DNA from: Gammaproteobacteria bacterium
GTDB taxonomy: Bacteria > Pseudomonadota > Gammaproteobacteria > Chromatiales > Chromatiaceae
Length of the DNA: 14,437 nt
Assembly: GCA_015231665.1 (NCBI GenBank)
Contig: JADGBD010000020.1
Coordinates: forward strand, 1,282-15,718
Direction: 5' to 3'
A program made the translations under genes and the position numbers. Below the pieces are notes generated by a model. That model was not told the DNA's origin. It searched no databases and was given only the letters and a program-made list of their open reading frames with translations. Below, one piece after another: positions 7,148 through 14,437 of this stretch. The first letter of the stretch is position 1; every line of letters begins with the position of its first letter.

Positions 7148-10100
7148 ATGCGCGGGAATCCTGGGCTAGAAGACCTTTGCGAGGCCGAATCGGTCCCGCT
7201 GACCTTGGCGCAGCGGGAAGTCTGGCGCGAACATCTGCTTTTCCCTCATTCTGCGGTCCACACGGTTTCTGCTTGTAGCTGGATACAGGGCCCGATTGAT
7301 CCGGCCGTTCTGGAACAGGCCTTGGGTGTTCTTTGGCAGCGCCATCAGGCCCTGCGATTCACACCATTTAGCGATGCATCGGGTGAGCCTCGGCAAATCG
7401 AGGTGGCAAAACCCGACTGCATGCTCGAACGTTTTGACCTTTCCCACGAAGCAGACCCACATGCAGCCTCCGAGGCCTTGGCGGAGGAGTTGGGGCGGCG
7501 GCCGATCGCTCTCGATGGGGGTGTCACCTTTCGTTTCAGCCTGATCCATGCCAGTGCTGACCACCATATGTTCGTCGGTTGCTATCACCACATCAACATG
7601 GACGCTTGGGCCAACGGCATTTTGCTGCGTGAATTGGCAACGGTCTACTCGGCCCTGCAGCAAGGCAGGGTGGTGGATCTTGCAGAGGCGCCACGGTATG
7701 ACCAGGCGGTGGCGGCGGACCAGGCCTTTGTCGGTTCCAGTCGTTGGCTGAAGAATGGCGATTACTGGAGTCAGCGCTACACCCGTCTGCCAGACCCCTT
7801 GGTGGATGCGATACCCCGCGTACTGCAAGGCCAGCCCCCGTCAAGCACCCATTTGCGCCGGTTGACTGTTACTGGTAAGCAGATGGATCTGCTGCGCGGT
7901 CTGGCTCAGAACTTGAGCACTACCACGGCGCGACTGTTCACCGCAGCCGGTCTGATCCTGCTGCGAGGCCACTCCGGTGCGGAGGAGGTTGCCTTTGGCT
8001 TAGCGGTGCATAATCGGGGTAATACGCGAGACAAAGCGACTTTCGGGCTGTTTTCCCTGACCACAGCACCACGGGTGCGGATCGAATCAGGGCTTGAATT
8101 GAAAGGCCTTCTTGCCCGTCTTGATCGGGCCATCGGTGAGGCGATACGCCATGCCCGCTATCCGTTAAGCGAGATCAACCGTCGCCTGGGTCTGGCGACA
8201 CGACGACGCCTGCAGTTGTTCGATCTGAATATTTCCTACGAGCGCGTGGACTATGCCGAATTACTATTTGACCAATCTCGGGCACAACCACCTCGGGTGT
8301 TGCTCAATGGGGTTGAGCGTACCCCGGTAGAACTGTTTGTCCGTGAGTATGGGGATGCTGACCGGGTGGAGGTGGACCTGGACCTCTCCAGCGAAGCATT
8401 TAGCTCCGAACGGGCCGATCAACTCGCACGCCAACTGGCAAACCTGATTGATTGTCTGAGCAATGGGGTGCAGGGACCCATCTCCGCCGCATGGTTGCTG
8501 GCTCCCGAAGAGCGTTACTGGTTGCTTGCCGAGGTCAACGCCACCGATTGTGACTACGGTGATTTCATTCCCCTGGCGCAACGGTTTGAGGCCCAGGTAG
8601 TGACCAGTCCGGATGCCCCGGCACTGCGTTTTGACGGTATCGAATTGAGCTATGCGGAGCTCAACCAGCGGGCCAATGGGCTGGCGCGACGCCTGCAGCG
8701 CGCTGGGGTAGGGGCAGAAGGGGTTGTGGCCCTGGCCCTGGACCGCTCGGTGGAACTGGTGGTGGCACTGCTGGCGGTAATCAAGGCCGGAGGGGCCTAC
8801 CTGCCGTTGGACCCGGGGCTGCCGCAAGAGCGCCAAGCCTACATGCTTGCCGATGCCGATGCGGCGGTACTGATTACCCACAGCGGCCTGCTCGACCGGT
8901 TGCCGGGTCACGCCGGCCGAACCCTGCTGGTGGACGACCGGGAACGGGGAGGGCGGCGGGCCGCTGCGGGTAACCCCGAAGTGCCCGTGCGCCCCGAACA
9001 GCTTGCCTACATCCTTTACACCTCCGGTTCCACGGGCCAGCCCAAAGGCGTGATGAGCCAGCAACGAGGCCTGGAAAACCGCCTGCTGTGGATGCAACAG
9101 CGTTTTGCCATTGGCCGGGGTGATCGCATCCTGCAAAAGACCCCCTACAGCTTTGACGTCTCGGTCTGGGAATTCTTCTGGCCGCTGATCACCGGAGCCT
9201 GCCTGGTACTGGCCCGGCCGGGAGCACACCGTGACCCGGACTACCTGGCACGCCTGCTGGACGAAGAACGCATCAGCTGTCTGCACTTCGTTCCCTCCAT
9301 GCTCAAGGGCTTTCTCGGACACCCCCCGGCCGCTGAACGGCTGAGTCGATGCCAGGCCCTGCGACAGGTCATTTGCAGTGGCGAAGCCCTGCCTGCCGCT
9401 TTGGTCGACAGCTTCTATCGATCGGCGCCGGCAAACGCGCGACTGCACAACCTCTACGGACCCACCGAAGCGGCCATTGACGTCAGCCACTGGCCCTGCA
9501 GTGCCCCGGCGGAAGAACCCGTACCCATCGGTCACGCCATCGCCAACACCCGCCTCTACGTCCTCGACAGCCAACTCGAACCCGTCCCGGTGGGCGTTGC
9601 CGGAGACCTCTGGATCGGTGGTGTGCAACTGGCCCGAGGCTACCTCAAACGCCCCGGACTCAGTGCCGAGCGCTTCATGGCTGACCCCCACAGCCCCAAC
9701 CCGGGTGCCCGCATGTACCACAGCGGAGATCGGGCCCGTCGGCGAGCCGATGGCGCACTCATCTACCTGGGTCGCAGCGACCAGCAGATCAAACTGCGCG
9801 GTCAGCGCATCGAACTGGGCGAGATCGAAGCCCGGCTGCAGCAACAGGCGGAGATCCGCGATGCCGCCGTCAGCCTGCGCGAAGACCGTCCTGGCGACCA
9901 ACGGCTGGTGGCCTATTGGGTTAGTCGTGAACCGATTCTCGCATCCGAACTGCAGCGGCGATTGCGCGCGCAGTTGCCGGAATACATGATCCCCGGAGAC
10001 TGGGTGGAGCTGGACCAACTGCCGCTGAATGCCAGTGGCAAACTCGACCGCAAGGCGCTGCCGGCGCCGGAGCAGGGGAGTCGTGGCGAAGGGGGGCAGC

Positions 10101-13100
10101 CGCAGAGTCCGGAAGAAGAGATCTGTTGCCTGCTGTTTGCCGAGGTGCTGGGGTGTGAAACGGTGGGCGTGGAGGAAAACTTCTTCGCCCTCGGTGGCCA
10201 TTCGCTGTTGGCCGTGCAACTGGTTGGCCGCTTGCGCCAGATTCTGGCTGTCGAATTGAGCGCCAACGCTTTGTTTGCCTGGTCGACTCCACGTGAGCTG
10301 GCGCGTCGGATCAGCACCCTGCGTCGTAACGATGGCGCTTCCTTGTCACCTCGTCCACCCCGGTCTCGGCGTCTTGCTACCGCGACCGAGGCACAGCTCT
10401 GGGCCTTGCAGCAACGCCATCCGAAATCGGTTGCCTACCTGATGGCGGCAGCGGTGGAAATCGAAGGTGCGTTGGATGCTCCCGCCTTGGTTCGCGCACT
10501 GGCTGCTGTGCAGATGCGCCATCCTTTGCTACATAGTCTGTTCGTCGAGTCGGATCAAGGGCTTTGGTTGCAGCCTCGACCGGATCGGATTGAAGCGGTT
10601 GAGGTAGAGCAGGTCGATAGTTACGGCGCTGATTGCATCGAACAGGTGGAGACAGCGCACGCCTTTCTGCTGGATTCGGATCTTCCCATGCGGGTACGGT
10701 TGCTGCAGTTGGGACAAGATTCCTGGCGTCTGCTGCTGCTGCTGCATCATGTCGCCGCCGATGCCGATTCCATCGGGCTGCTGGGCCGTGCTCTGGAACA
10801 GGTATACCTATTGGCGGTTGTGAATCCCGATGTGCCGGCGGCAACCTTGGCCCAGCGTTTGCCGCAACCGAGCAATGACCCAATGGTCCTGGAGGAGCGA
10901 CTGGACTTCTCCCCTGAAGGGACGGATCGCGCTGCCTTGAGGCGCTGGACCGAACGGTTGAGGGGGCTATCCGGTGCGTCCCCGTTGCCACATTGGTCTG
11001 CAGGTGACGGTGGCGTGAGGGTGCAGCGACTGATGATCGAAGCCGATCTTCGCCATGCCCTGGGTGAGCGCTCCAAACTCACCGGAGCGACACCCTTCCT
11101 GTTGCTGCATACCGCCTTGGCGGTCGCGCTCTACCGCTTCGGTGGCAACAACGATCTGGTTATCGGTGTGCCTGTCAGTCAGCGTGGCGAGGCTGCCCTG
11201 ACGAATACGATAGGCATGTTGTTAAACACCCTGCCGCTACGCGTGCAGATTGACCCGAACGAATCTCTGCTGGCGTTACTGGGGCGCGCTCGTAGCGGAT
11301 TGATGGAGGCCCTGGCCGATGCCGCAGTCCCTCTGACTCGAATTATCGAGGCATGGCATGAAGAGGGTGCTGGAGAAGGCTCTGCCCCCTTCCAAGTCCT
11401 GCTGACAACACATGCCCCGCATCTGCGCGAACTGCAGTTGGGGGAGACTGAGGTGCGGGTGCGAATTTTGCCCCAACTGCAGGCGAAGATGGATCTGGCT
11501 CTCCTGTGCGCCGATGACGGAATCCGTATGGATATCATCATCGAGCATGCGAGCGGTCTCTTCCCTCCCGGTGGGGTGGAGGCGTTTGCTGAAGCCCTGG
11601 AGCAGATATTGCTGGCCTTGGCCGAGTGTCCGGAGACCTCAGTGGGCGGCGTCACGCTCTTTTCTGCACACTCCACGAGTCTGCAGGCGGAGGTGTCTGG
11701 TCCCGATGCAGTGGACAGTCGGCCTGCACCGGGCGGCTCCCTGGCCCAGCGGTTTGCCGAGATGGTGGCGCTACACGCTGATCTGCCGGCCCTGGAAGGG
11801 GTCGATGGACGCCAGCTCAGCTATGCCGAGCTGGATCGCTATAGCGATGCCCTGGCGGCCGGCGTGCAGGCACACCTTAAGGAGGGGAACGGTCGTCGCG
11901 GTGAGCCGGTGGGTGTGAGCATGCAGCGGGGCCTGGAACAGATCTGTCTGTTTCTGGCGGTGATCAAGGCCGGAGGCGCCTATGTGCCGCTGGACCCAGA
12001 GCAACCGGGGTCACGTCTGGCGGAAATGGCTGAAGATGCGGGTATTCGCCTAGTGGTGACTGACCGAGGGCGTCCCGACTGGCTTGCCGAGGGGACGGTC
12101 TGCATCGATTTTGCCCAGCTGGCTCAAAGCGAAACGGCCTTCCAGCCGGTCGTTCGCAGCGGTGCCGACGCCGCCTACCTGATGTTCACCAGTGGTTCCA
12201 CCGGTCGGCCCAAGGGGATTCGTATACCCCAACGGGCGGTGTTGAGGCTGGCTCTGGAGCCGGGCTTTGCCGAGTTTGCCCCGGGCAAGCGACTGGCGCA
12301 GATCGCCACCACGGCGTTTGATGCTGCCACCTACGAAATCTGGTGTGCCCTGCTTAACGGTGCTACCTGCGTGGTGATCGAGCGTGAGGCCAGCTACCAG
12401 GCCGAGGCTCTGGCGGCCGCGTTCAACCGTGCCCGGGTGCACTCCAGTTTTCTGACTGTGTCGGTATTCAATCGGGCGGTCTTCGCCAGTGCTGACGCCT
12501 TTTCCGGGTGTCAGGAGATCATCTTTGGAGGCGAAGCGGCGGATGTGGCAGCCGTCTGCCAGGCGCGCAGACGTTGGCCTCATGTGCGCTTTATCAACGG
12601 CTATGGTCCGACCGAGACCACCACCTTTGCTGCCTTCTATACGGCTTCGGATGTGGACGAGACTGATTCGGGCATCCCCATTGGCGGACCTATTCGAGCA
12701 ACAGCCCTCTATGTGCTGGACGAACAACTCCAACCGGTGCCCCGTGGCGTTACCGGTGAACTCTGGATCGGAGGAGAGGGATTGGCCGATGGCTACCTCG
12801 GAGCCCCCGCGTTCACTGCCGAGCGTTTTCTGGCTGATCCGTTTTCGCCGATACCGGGGGTGCGCATGTACCGCACTGGCGATCGGGTCCGCCGGCGCCC
12901 TGACGGCGCCCTGGATTATCTGGGACGAATAGACCGGCAGATCAAGCTGCGAGGGATGCGTATCGAACCCGGCGAGATCGAGGCCGCATTGCGCTCGGTG
13001 ACCGGCGCTGAGCAGGTCGTGGTGGAGGTACGTCAGCGCGAGCCAGGCGATCGCGCCCTGTATGCCTGGGTACTTTGCCCACAGGAGATTGATGCGACTA

Positions 13101-14437
13101 CGCGCCAGGTCTGGCGGTCGGCCTTGGGTGAGCGCTTGCCGGCCTGGATGGTGCCGCGTCAGATACAGCCGCTGACCGTCTTTCCGCTTACTCCCAACGG
13201 CAAGCTCGACCGGGATGGGTTGGGGTTGCCTGCAGCGGACGAGTGCTCGCCTGAATCTCGGGGCTATGCCAATGATACCGAGCAAATGCTTGCTGAAATC
13301 TGGAGCGAGCTGCTGGGGTCGGCGGGTTTTCGCCGAGAGGTAAGCTTCTTTGCCGCGGGGGGACATTCGCTCCTTGGGGTGCAACTGGCTGCTCGTATTC
13401 GGCAGACATTCGCTGTCGATTTGCACCTCCGTAACCTGTTTGCCCGTCCGCGCCTGTCGGAAATGGCCGAGTCCATCGATCGGGCTAGAATCCAAACCGA
13501 TGGGCTGCTCGAGGAGATCGCACCCTGTTGCTGGCCTGGGGATGAGCGACCGGTAGCGCCCATGCAGGCACGACTGGCGCTGATGCAGCGCATCGACGGC
13601 GCCAGTTTGGCCTACAGTGTTCCCCTGGTCTATGTCGCAGACGGTGTGCTGGATGTCCGGGCCTTGAGGGCAGCGCTGCGGGACTTGGCCGAGCGCCACG
13701 AACCGCTGCGCACGGTTGTGGTGGTGGGTGAGACGGTCAGTGGGCACCTCCTGACCGCCGAGCAGATCCTGCTGCACGAGGAGGACCATCCCCAGTTGGC
13801 CCCGGACGCTCTGGCAAAACAGCTCAGCGAGCGGGCGGCCGAACTTGCTCGAGAGCCCTTCGACCTGACTGAGGAAGCGCCGTTGCGGGCCTGGTTGTTA
13901 CGTTGTGGCCCTGCCGCATCAGCGCTGATTTTGGTGCTGCATCACATAGCCGTGGACGGCCATTCCCTGGTGCCTCTGTTGCGCGACCTGGCCCGCCTCT
14001 ACAGAGCCCGCTTGCAGGGTGAGTCGACGCCGCTACCGCCACTTCCTCTGGTCTATGCCGATTGGGTGCAGTGGCGCTATCAGGGACAACGTGCCGATGG
14101 TGATTCGGTCGCACTCGAGCGGGCCCTGCAGCAGTTGCGCGGCGCGTTGACCATCCTCGAACTGCCGACTGATTTTCCACGACCGGCTCAGCGCAGTCAC
14201 CTGGGGGGCGTGGCTCGACTGGATCTGGACGAGGAGTTGGAGCAGCGTTTGCGTCTGCGTGCACGGGCGCTTGGGGTTACACCCTTTGCCCTGCTCAGTA
14301 CTGCCTTTGCTCTGTTGCTGGGGCGTATGGCCAATAGCCAGGATGTACTGCTCGGGATTCCCTTCGATGCCCGTGAGCAGGCCCAGACGGCCGATATGGT
14401 CGGATTTTTTGCCGATACCGCGGTGCTGCGCGTCGAG
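7148..14437 (+). CDS. Nonribosomal peptide synthetase, C-A(Ser)-PCP-C-A-PCP-C..., 3' end beyond window
   Basis: A multimodular cytoplasmic synthetase. The frame has no stop from the ATG at 7148 to the right edge (2430 codons), and domain motifs stay in one frame throughout, so I see no frameshift. Domain order: C1 (residues about 17-445), A1 (472-970), PCP1 (Ser1019), C2 (1074-1500), A2 (1532-2020), PCP2 (Ser2074) and C3 from about 2135, cut mid-domain. No epimerisation, methylation, oxidation or thioesterase domain is visible, and at least one more A-PCP must follow C3. The start is the first ATG after an in-frame stop (TGA, 7076). Its ribosome site is weak. Starting with a C domain means module 1 accepts an acyl or aryl donor from another protein. 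A1 and its serine code look like EntF. The predicted product begins (donor)-Ser-(Val-like)-X. The divergent mbtH-like gene and the PvdE-type exporter fit this system. Confidence 0.97.
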   Translation, partial: MRGNPGLEDLCEAESVPLTLAQREVWREHLLFPHSAVHTVSACSWIQGPIDPAVLEQALGVLWQRHQALRFTPFSDASGEPRQIEVAKPDCMLERFDLSHEADPHAASEALAEELGRRPIALDGGVTFRFSLIHASADHHMFVGCYHHINMDAWANGILLRELATVYSALQQGRVVDLAEAPRYDQAVAADQAFVGSSRWLKNGDYWSQRYTRLPDPLVDAIPRVLQGQPPSSTHLRRLTVTGKQMDLLRGLAQNLSTTTARLFTAAGLILLRGHSGAEEVAFGLAVHNRGNTRDKATFGLFSLTTAPRVRIESGLELKGLLARLDRAIGEAIRHARYPLSEINRRLGLATRRRLQLFDLNISYERVDYAELLFDQSRAQPPRVLLNGVERTPVELFVREYGDADRVEVDLDLSSEAFSSERADQLARQLANLIDCLSNGVQGPISAAWLLAPEERYWLLAEVNATDCDYGDFIPLAQRFEAQVVTSPDAPALRFDGIELSYAELNQRANGLARRLQRAGVGAEGVVALALDRSVELVVALLAVIKAGGAYLPLDPGLPQERQAYMLADADAAVLITHSGLLDRLPGHAGRTLLVDDRERGGRRAAAGNPEVPVRPEQLAYILYTSGSTGQPKGVMSQQRGLENRLLWMQQRFAIGRGDRILQKTPYSFDVSVWEFFWPLITGACLVLARPGAHRDPDYLARLLDEERISCLHFVPSMLKGFLGHPPAAERLSRCQALRQVICSGEALPAALVDSFYRSAPANARLHNLYGPTEAAIDVSHWPCSAPAEEPVPIGHAIANTRLYVLDSQLEPVPVGVAGDLWIGGVQLARGYLKRPGLSAERFMADPHSPNPGARMYHSGDRARRRADGALIYLGRSDQQIKLRGQRIELGEIEARLQQQAEIRDAAVSLREDRPGDQRLVAYWVSREPILASELQRRLRAQLPEYMIPGDWVELDQLPLNASGKLDRKALPAPEQGSRGEGGQPQSPEEEICCLLFAEVLGCETVGVEENFFALGGHSLLAVQLVGRLRQILAVELSANALFAWSTPRELARRISTLRRNDGASLSPRPPRSRRLATATEAQLWALQQRHPKSVAYLMAAAVEIEGALDAPALVRALAAVQMRHPLLHSLFVESDQGLWLQPRPDRIEAVEVEQVDSYGADCIEQVETAHAFLLDSDLPMRVRLLQLGQDSWRLLLLLHHVAADADSIGLLGRALEQVYLLAVVNPDVPAATLAQRLPQPSNDPMVLEERLDFSPEGTDRAALRRWTERLRGLSGASPLPHWSAGDGGVRVQRLMIEADLRHALGERSKLTGATPFLLLHTALAVALYRFGGNNDLVIGVPVSQRGEAALTNTIGMLLNTLPLRVQIDPNESLLALLGRARSGLMEALADAAVPLTRIIEAWHEEGAGEGSAPFQVLLTTHAPHLRELQLGETEVRVRILPQLQAKMDLALLCADDGIRMDIIIEHASGLFPPGGVEAFAEALEQILLALAECPETSVGGVTLFSAHSTSLQAEVSGPDAVDSRPAPGGSLAQRFAEMVALHADLPALEGVDGRQLSYAELDRYSDALAAGVQAHLKEGNGRRGEPVGVSMQRGLEQICLFLAVIKAGGAYVPLDPEQPGSRLAEMAEDAGIRLVVTDRGRPDWLAEGTVCIDFAQLAQSETAFQPVVRSGADAAYLMFTSGSTGRPKGIRIPQRAVLRLALEPGFAEFAPGKRLAQIATTAFDAATYEIWCALLNGATCVVIEREASYQAEALAAAFNRARVHSSFLTVSVFNRAVFASADAFSGCQEIIFGGEAADVAAVCQARRRWPHVRFINGYGPTETTTFAAFYTASDVDETDSGIPIGGPIRATALYVLDEQLQPVPRGVTGELWIGGEGLADGYLGAPAFTAERFLADPFSPIPGVRMYRTGDRVRRRPDGALDYLGRIDRQIKLRGMRIEPGEIEAALRSVTGAEQVVVEVRQREPGDRALYAWVLCPQEIDATTRQVWRSALGERLPAWMVPRQIQPLTVFPLTPNGKLDRDGLGLPAADECSPESRGYANDTEQMLAEIWSELLGSAGFRREVSFFAAGGHSLLGVQLAARIRQTFAVDLHLRNLFARPRLSEMAESIDRARIQTDGLLEEIAPCCWPGDERPVAPMQARLALMQRIDGASLAYSVPLVYVADGVLDVRALRAALRDLAERHEPLRTVVVVGETVSGHLLTAEQILLHEEDHPQLAPDALAKQLSERAAELAREPFDLTEEAPLRAWLLRCGPAASALILVLHHIAVDGHSLVPLLRDLARLYRARLQGESTPLPPLPLVYADWVQWRYQGQRADGDSVALERALQQLRGALTILELPTDFPRPAQRSHLGGVARLDLDEELEQRLRLRARALGVTPFALLSTAFALLLGRMANSQDVLLGIPFDAREQAQTADMVGFFADTAVLRVE
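7196..8480 (+). other. NRPS condensation domain C1 (N-terminal, starter position)
   Basis: Begins PLTLAQREVW. The active-site motif reads HHINMDA (His147-His148, Asp152), with Ala in place of the usual Gly after Asp. Later motifs are VHNRGNTRDKATFGLFS (replacing the usual V.GMF.NTLP region) and LFDLNISYE. Its first position and unusual middle motif suggest a starter-type domain joining a fatty acyl, aryl or upstream peptidyl donor to serine. The donor type is inference. Confidence 0.8.
8561..10057 (+). other. NRPS adenylation domain A1, predicted serine
   Basis: Core motifs: LSYAEL, LYTSGSTGQPKG, YGPTEA, YHSGD (replacing the common YRTGD), and NASGKLDRKAL with Lys965. The ten pocket residues read D670 V671 W674 H713 I742 S744 L769 I777 D778 K965, that is DVWHISLIDK. 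The known serine code is DVWHLSLIDK, differing only by Ile for Leu. Strings such as FDVSVWEFFWP and HFVPSML match the serine domain of EntF as I recall it. Confidence 0.92.
10100..10297 (+). other. NRPS peptidyl carrier domain PCP1
   Basis: The carrier motif FFALGGHSLLAVQL contains Ser1019, the predicted phosphopantetheine attachment site. It follows A1 directly, and C2 follows it with no epimerisation domain, so an L-serine thioester is expected. Confidence 0.95.
10367..11650 (+). other. NRPS condensation domain C2
   Basis: Starts with a weakly conserved TATEAQLWAL motif. The active-site motif is HHVAADA (His1200-His1201, Asp1205), again with Ala in place of Gly. VIGVPVSQRGEAALTNTIG and NTLPLRVQ match later C-domain motifs. 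No second HH..GD motif of dual condensation/epimerisation domains is seen at the N-terminus, so an ordinary LCL-type domain is most likely. Confidence 0.85.
11741..13210 (+). other. NRPS adenylation domain A2, predicted valine-like aliphatic residue
   Basis: Core motifs: LSYAEL, MFTSGSTGRPKG, YGPTETT, YRTGD, and PNGKLDR with Lys2019. Pocket residues are D1725 A1726 Y1729 F1768 I1792 G1794 G1818 T1826 F1827 K2019, giving DAYFIGGTFK. The nearest codes I recall are valine (DAFWIGGTFK, two differences) and isoleucine (DAFFLGVTFK, three differences). A branched aliphatic amino acid is likely, but the exact substrate is uncertain. Confidence 0.8.
13262..13480 (+). other. NRPS peptidyl carrier domain PCP2
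   Basis: The carrier motif FFAAGGHSLLGVQL contains Ser2074, the predicted phosphopantetheine site. C3 follows after a short linker and no epimerisation domain intervenes. Confidence 0.94.
13550..14437 (+). other. NRPS condensation domain C3, cut by window edge
   Basis: Begins near APMQARLALMQ. The catalytic motif is canonical: HHIAVDG (His2265-His2266, Asp2270, Gly2271), followed by HSLVPLLRDLARLY and YADWVQW. The last visible part, DMVGFFADTAVLRVE, corresponds to the GFF.NT..LR motif of LCL-type domains. It implies at least a third module. Confidence 0.9.

Noticed and set aside
8264..10219. A 651-codon open frame on the minus strand opposite NRPS A1/PCP1.
   Set aside because: It lies fully antisense to well-conserved C-A-PCP motifs and its product looks like no protein family. 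Long antisense frames are common opposite GC-rich NRPS genes.
10040..10380. A possible epimerisation domain or dual C/E domain after A1.
   Set aside because: PCP1 is followed directly by C2, no E-domain motifs are present, and C2 lacks the extra N-terminal HH..GD motif.
10727..10744. A run of five to six CTG codons in C2, giving a poly-Leu stretch before HH.
   Set aside because: C domains normally have a hydrophobic strand at this point and CTG is the favoured Leu codon here, so no microsatellite function is needed.
8776..11985. Near-identical short stretches shared by A1 and A2, such as the IKAGGAY region.
   Set aside because: These are conserved adenylation core motifs encoded with similar codons, not a separate repeat element.
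12050..13789. A 579-codon open frame on the minus strand opposite NRPS A2/PCP2/C3.
   Set aside because: Same reason: antisense shadow of A2, PCP2 and C3, with no domain, signal or ribosome site.

Overview
The window looks like part of a nonribosomal peptide synthetase (NRPS) gene cluster from a fairly GC-rich Gram-negative bacterium, most likely a gammaproteobacterium. The Gram-negative assignment rests on an outer-membrane autotransporter esterase, a second outer-membrane beta-barrel protein, a periplasmic-type secreted protein and a PvdE/SyrD-type peptide exporter. I cannot name the genus.

Layout: everything from 1 to 7014 is on the minus strand and everything from 7148 to the right edge is one plus-strand gene. 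Reading leftwards from the central divergent promoter, the minus-strand genes are: an MbtH-like protein (7014-6736); an unrecognised exported protein (6538-5852); an outer-membrane beta-barrel protein (5823-4597); a GDSL-family autotransporter esterase (4570-2579); a DUF697 membrane protein (2429-1917); a 70-residue two-helix membrane protein (1873-1661); and an ABC exporter of the cyclic-peptide/siderophore type, cut by the left edge (1642 to <1). The exported protein, barrel and esterase are 26-28 bases apart and look like one transcription unit. DUF697, the small protein and the exporter are 43 and 18 bases apart and look like another, with a 149-base gap between the two groups.

The plus-strand gene is an open, stop-free NRPS frame of 2430 codons that runs off the right edge. 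Its domain order is C1-A1-PCP1-C2-A2-PCP2-C3 (partial). A1 carries a clear serine specificity code and resembles the EntF serine-activating domain. A2 has an aliphatic, valine-like code that I do not recognise exactly. There is no epimerisation, thioesterase, oxidation or methylation domain in the visible part. The predicted start of the product is therefore (acyl or aryl?)-Ser-(Val-like)-X. The N-terminal C domain implies that module 1 receives a donor group made or loaded elsewhere.

Working model (inference): the NRPS, helped by the MbtH protein, makes a peptide that starts with Ser; the ABC exporter moves it across the inner membrane; the surface esterase, barrel and secreted protein may process, release or transport it. 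Whether the product is a siderophore or a lipopeptide cannot be decided here. The exporter and EntF-like module fit a siderophore, but no catechol genes, TonB receptor or recognisable Fur box are visible. No tRNA, rRNA, CRISPR or insertion sequence was seen. All gaps between genes are shorter than 200 bases.
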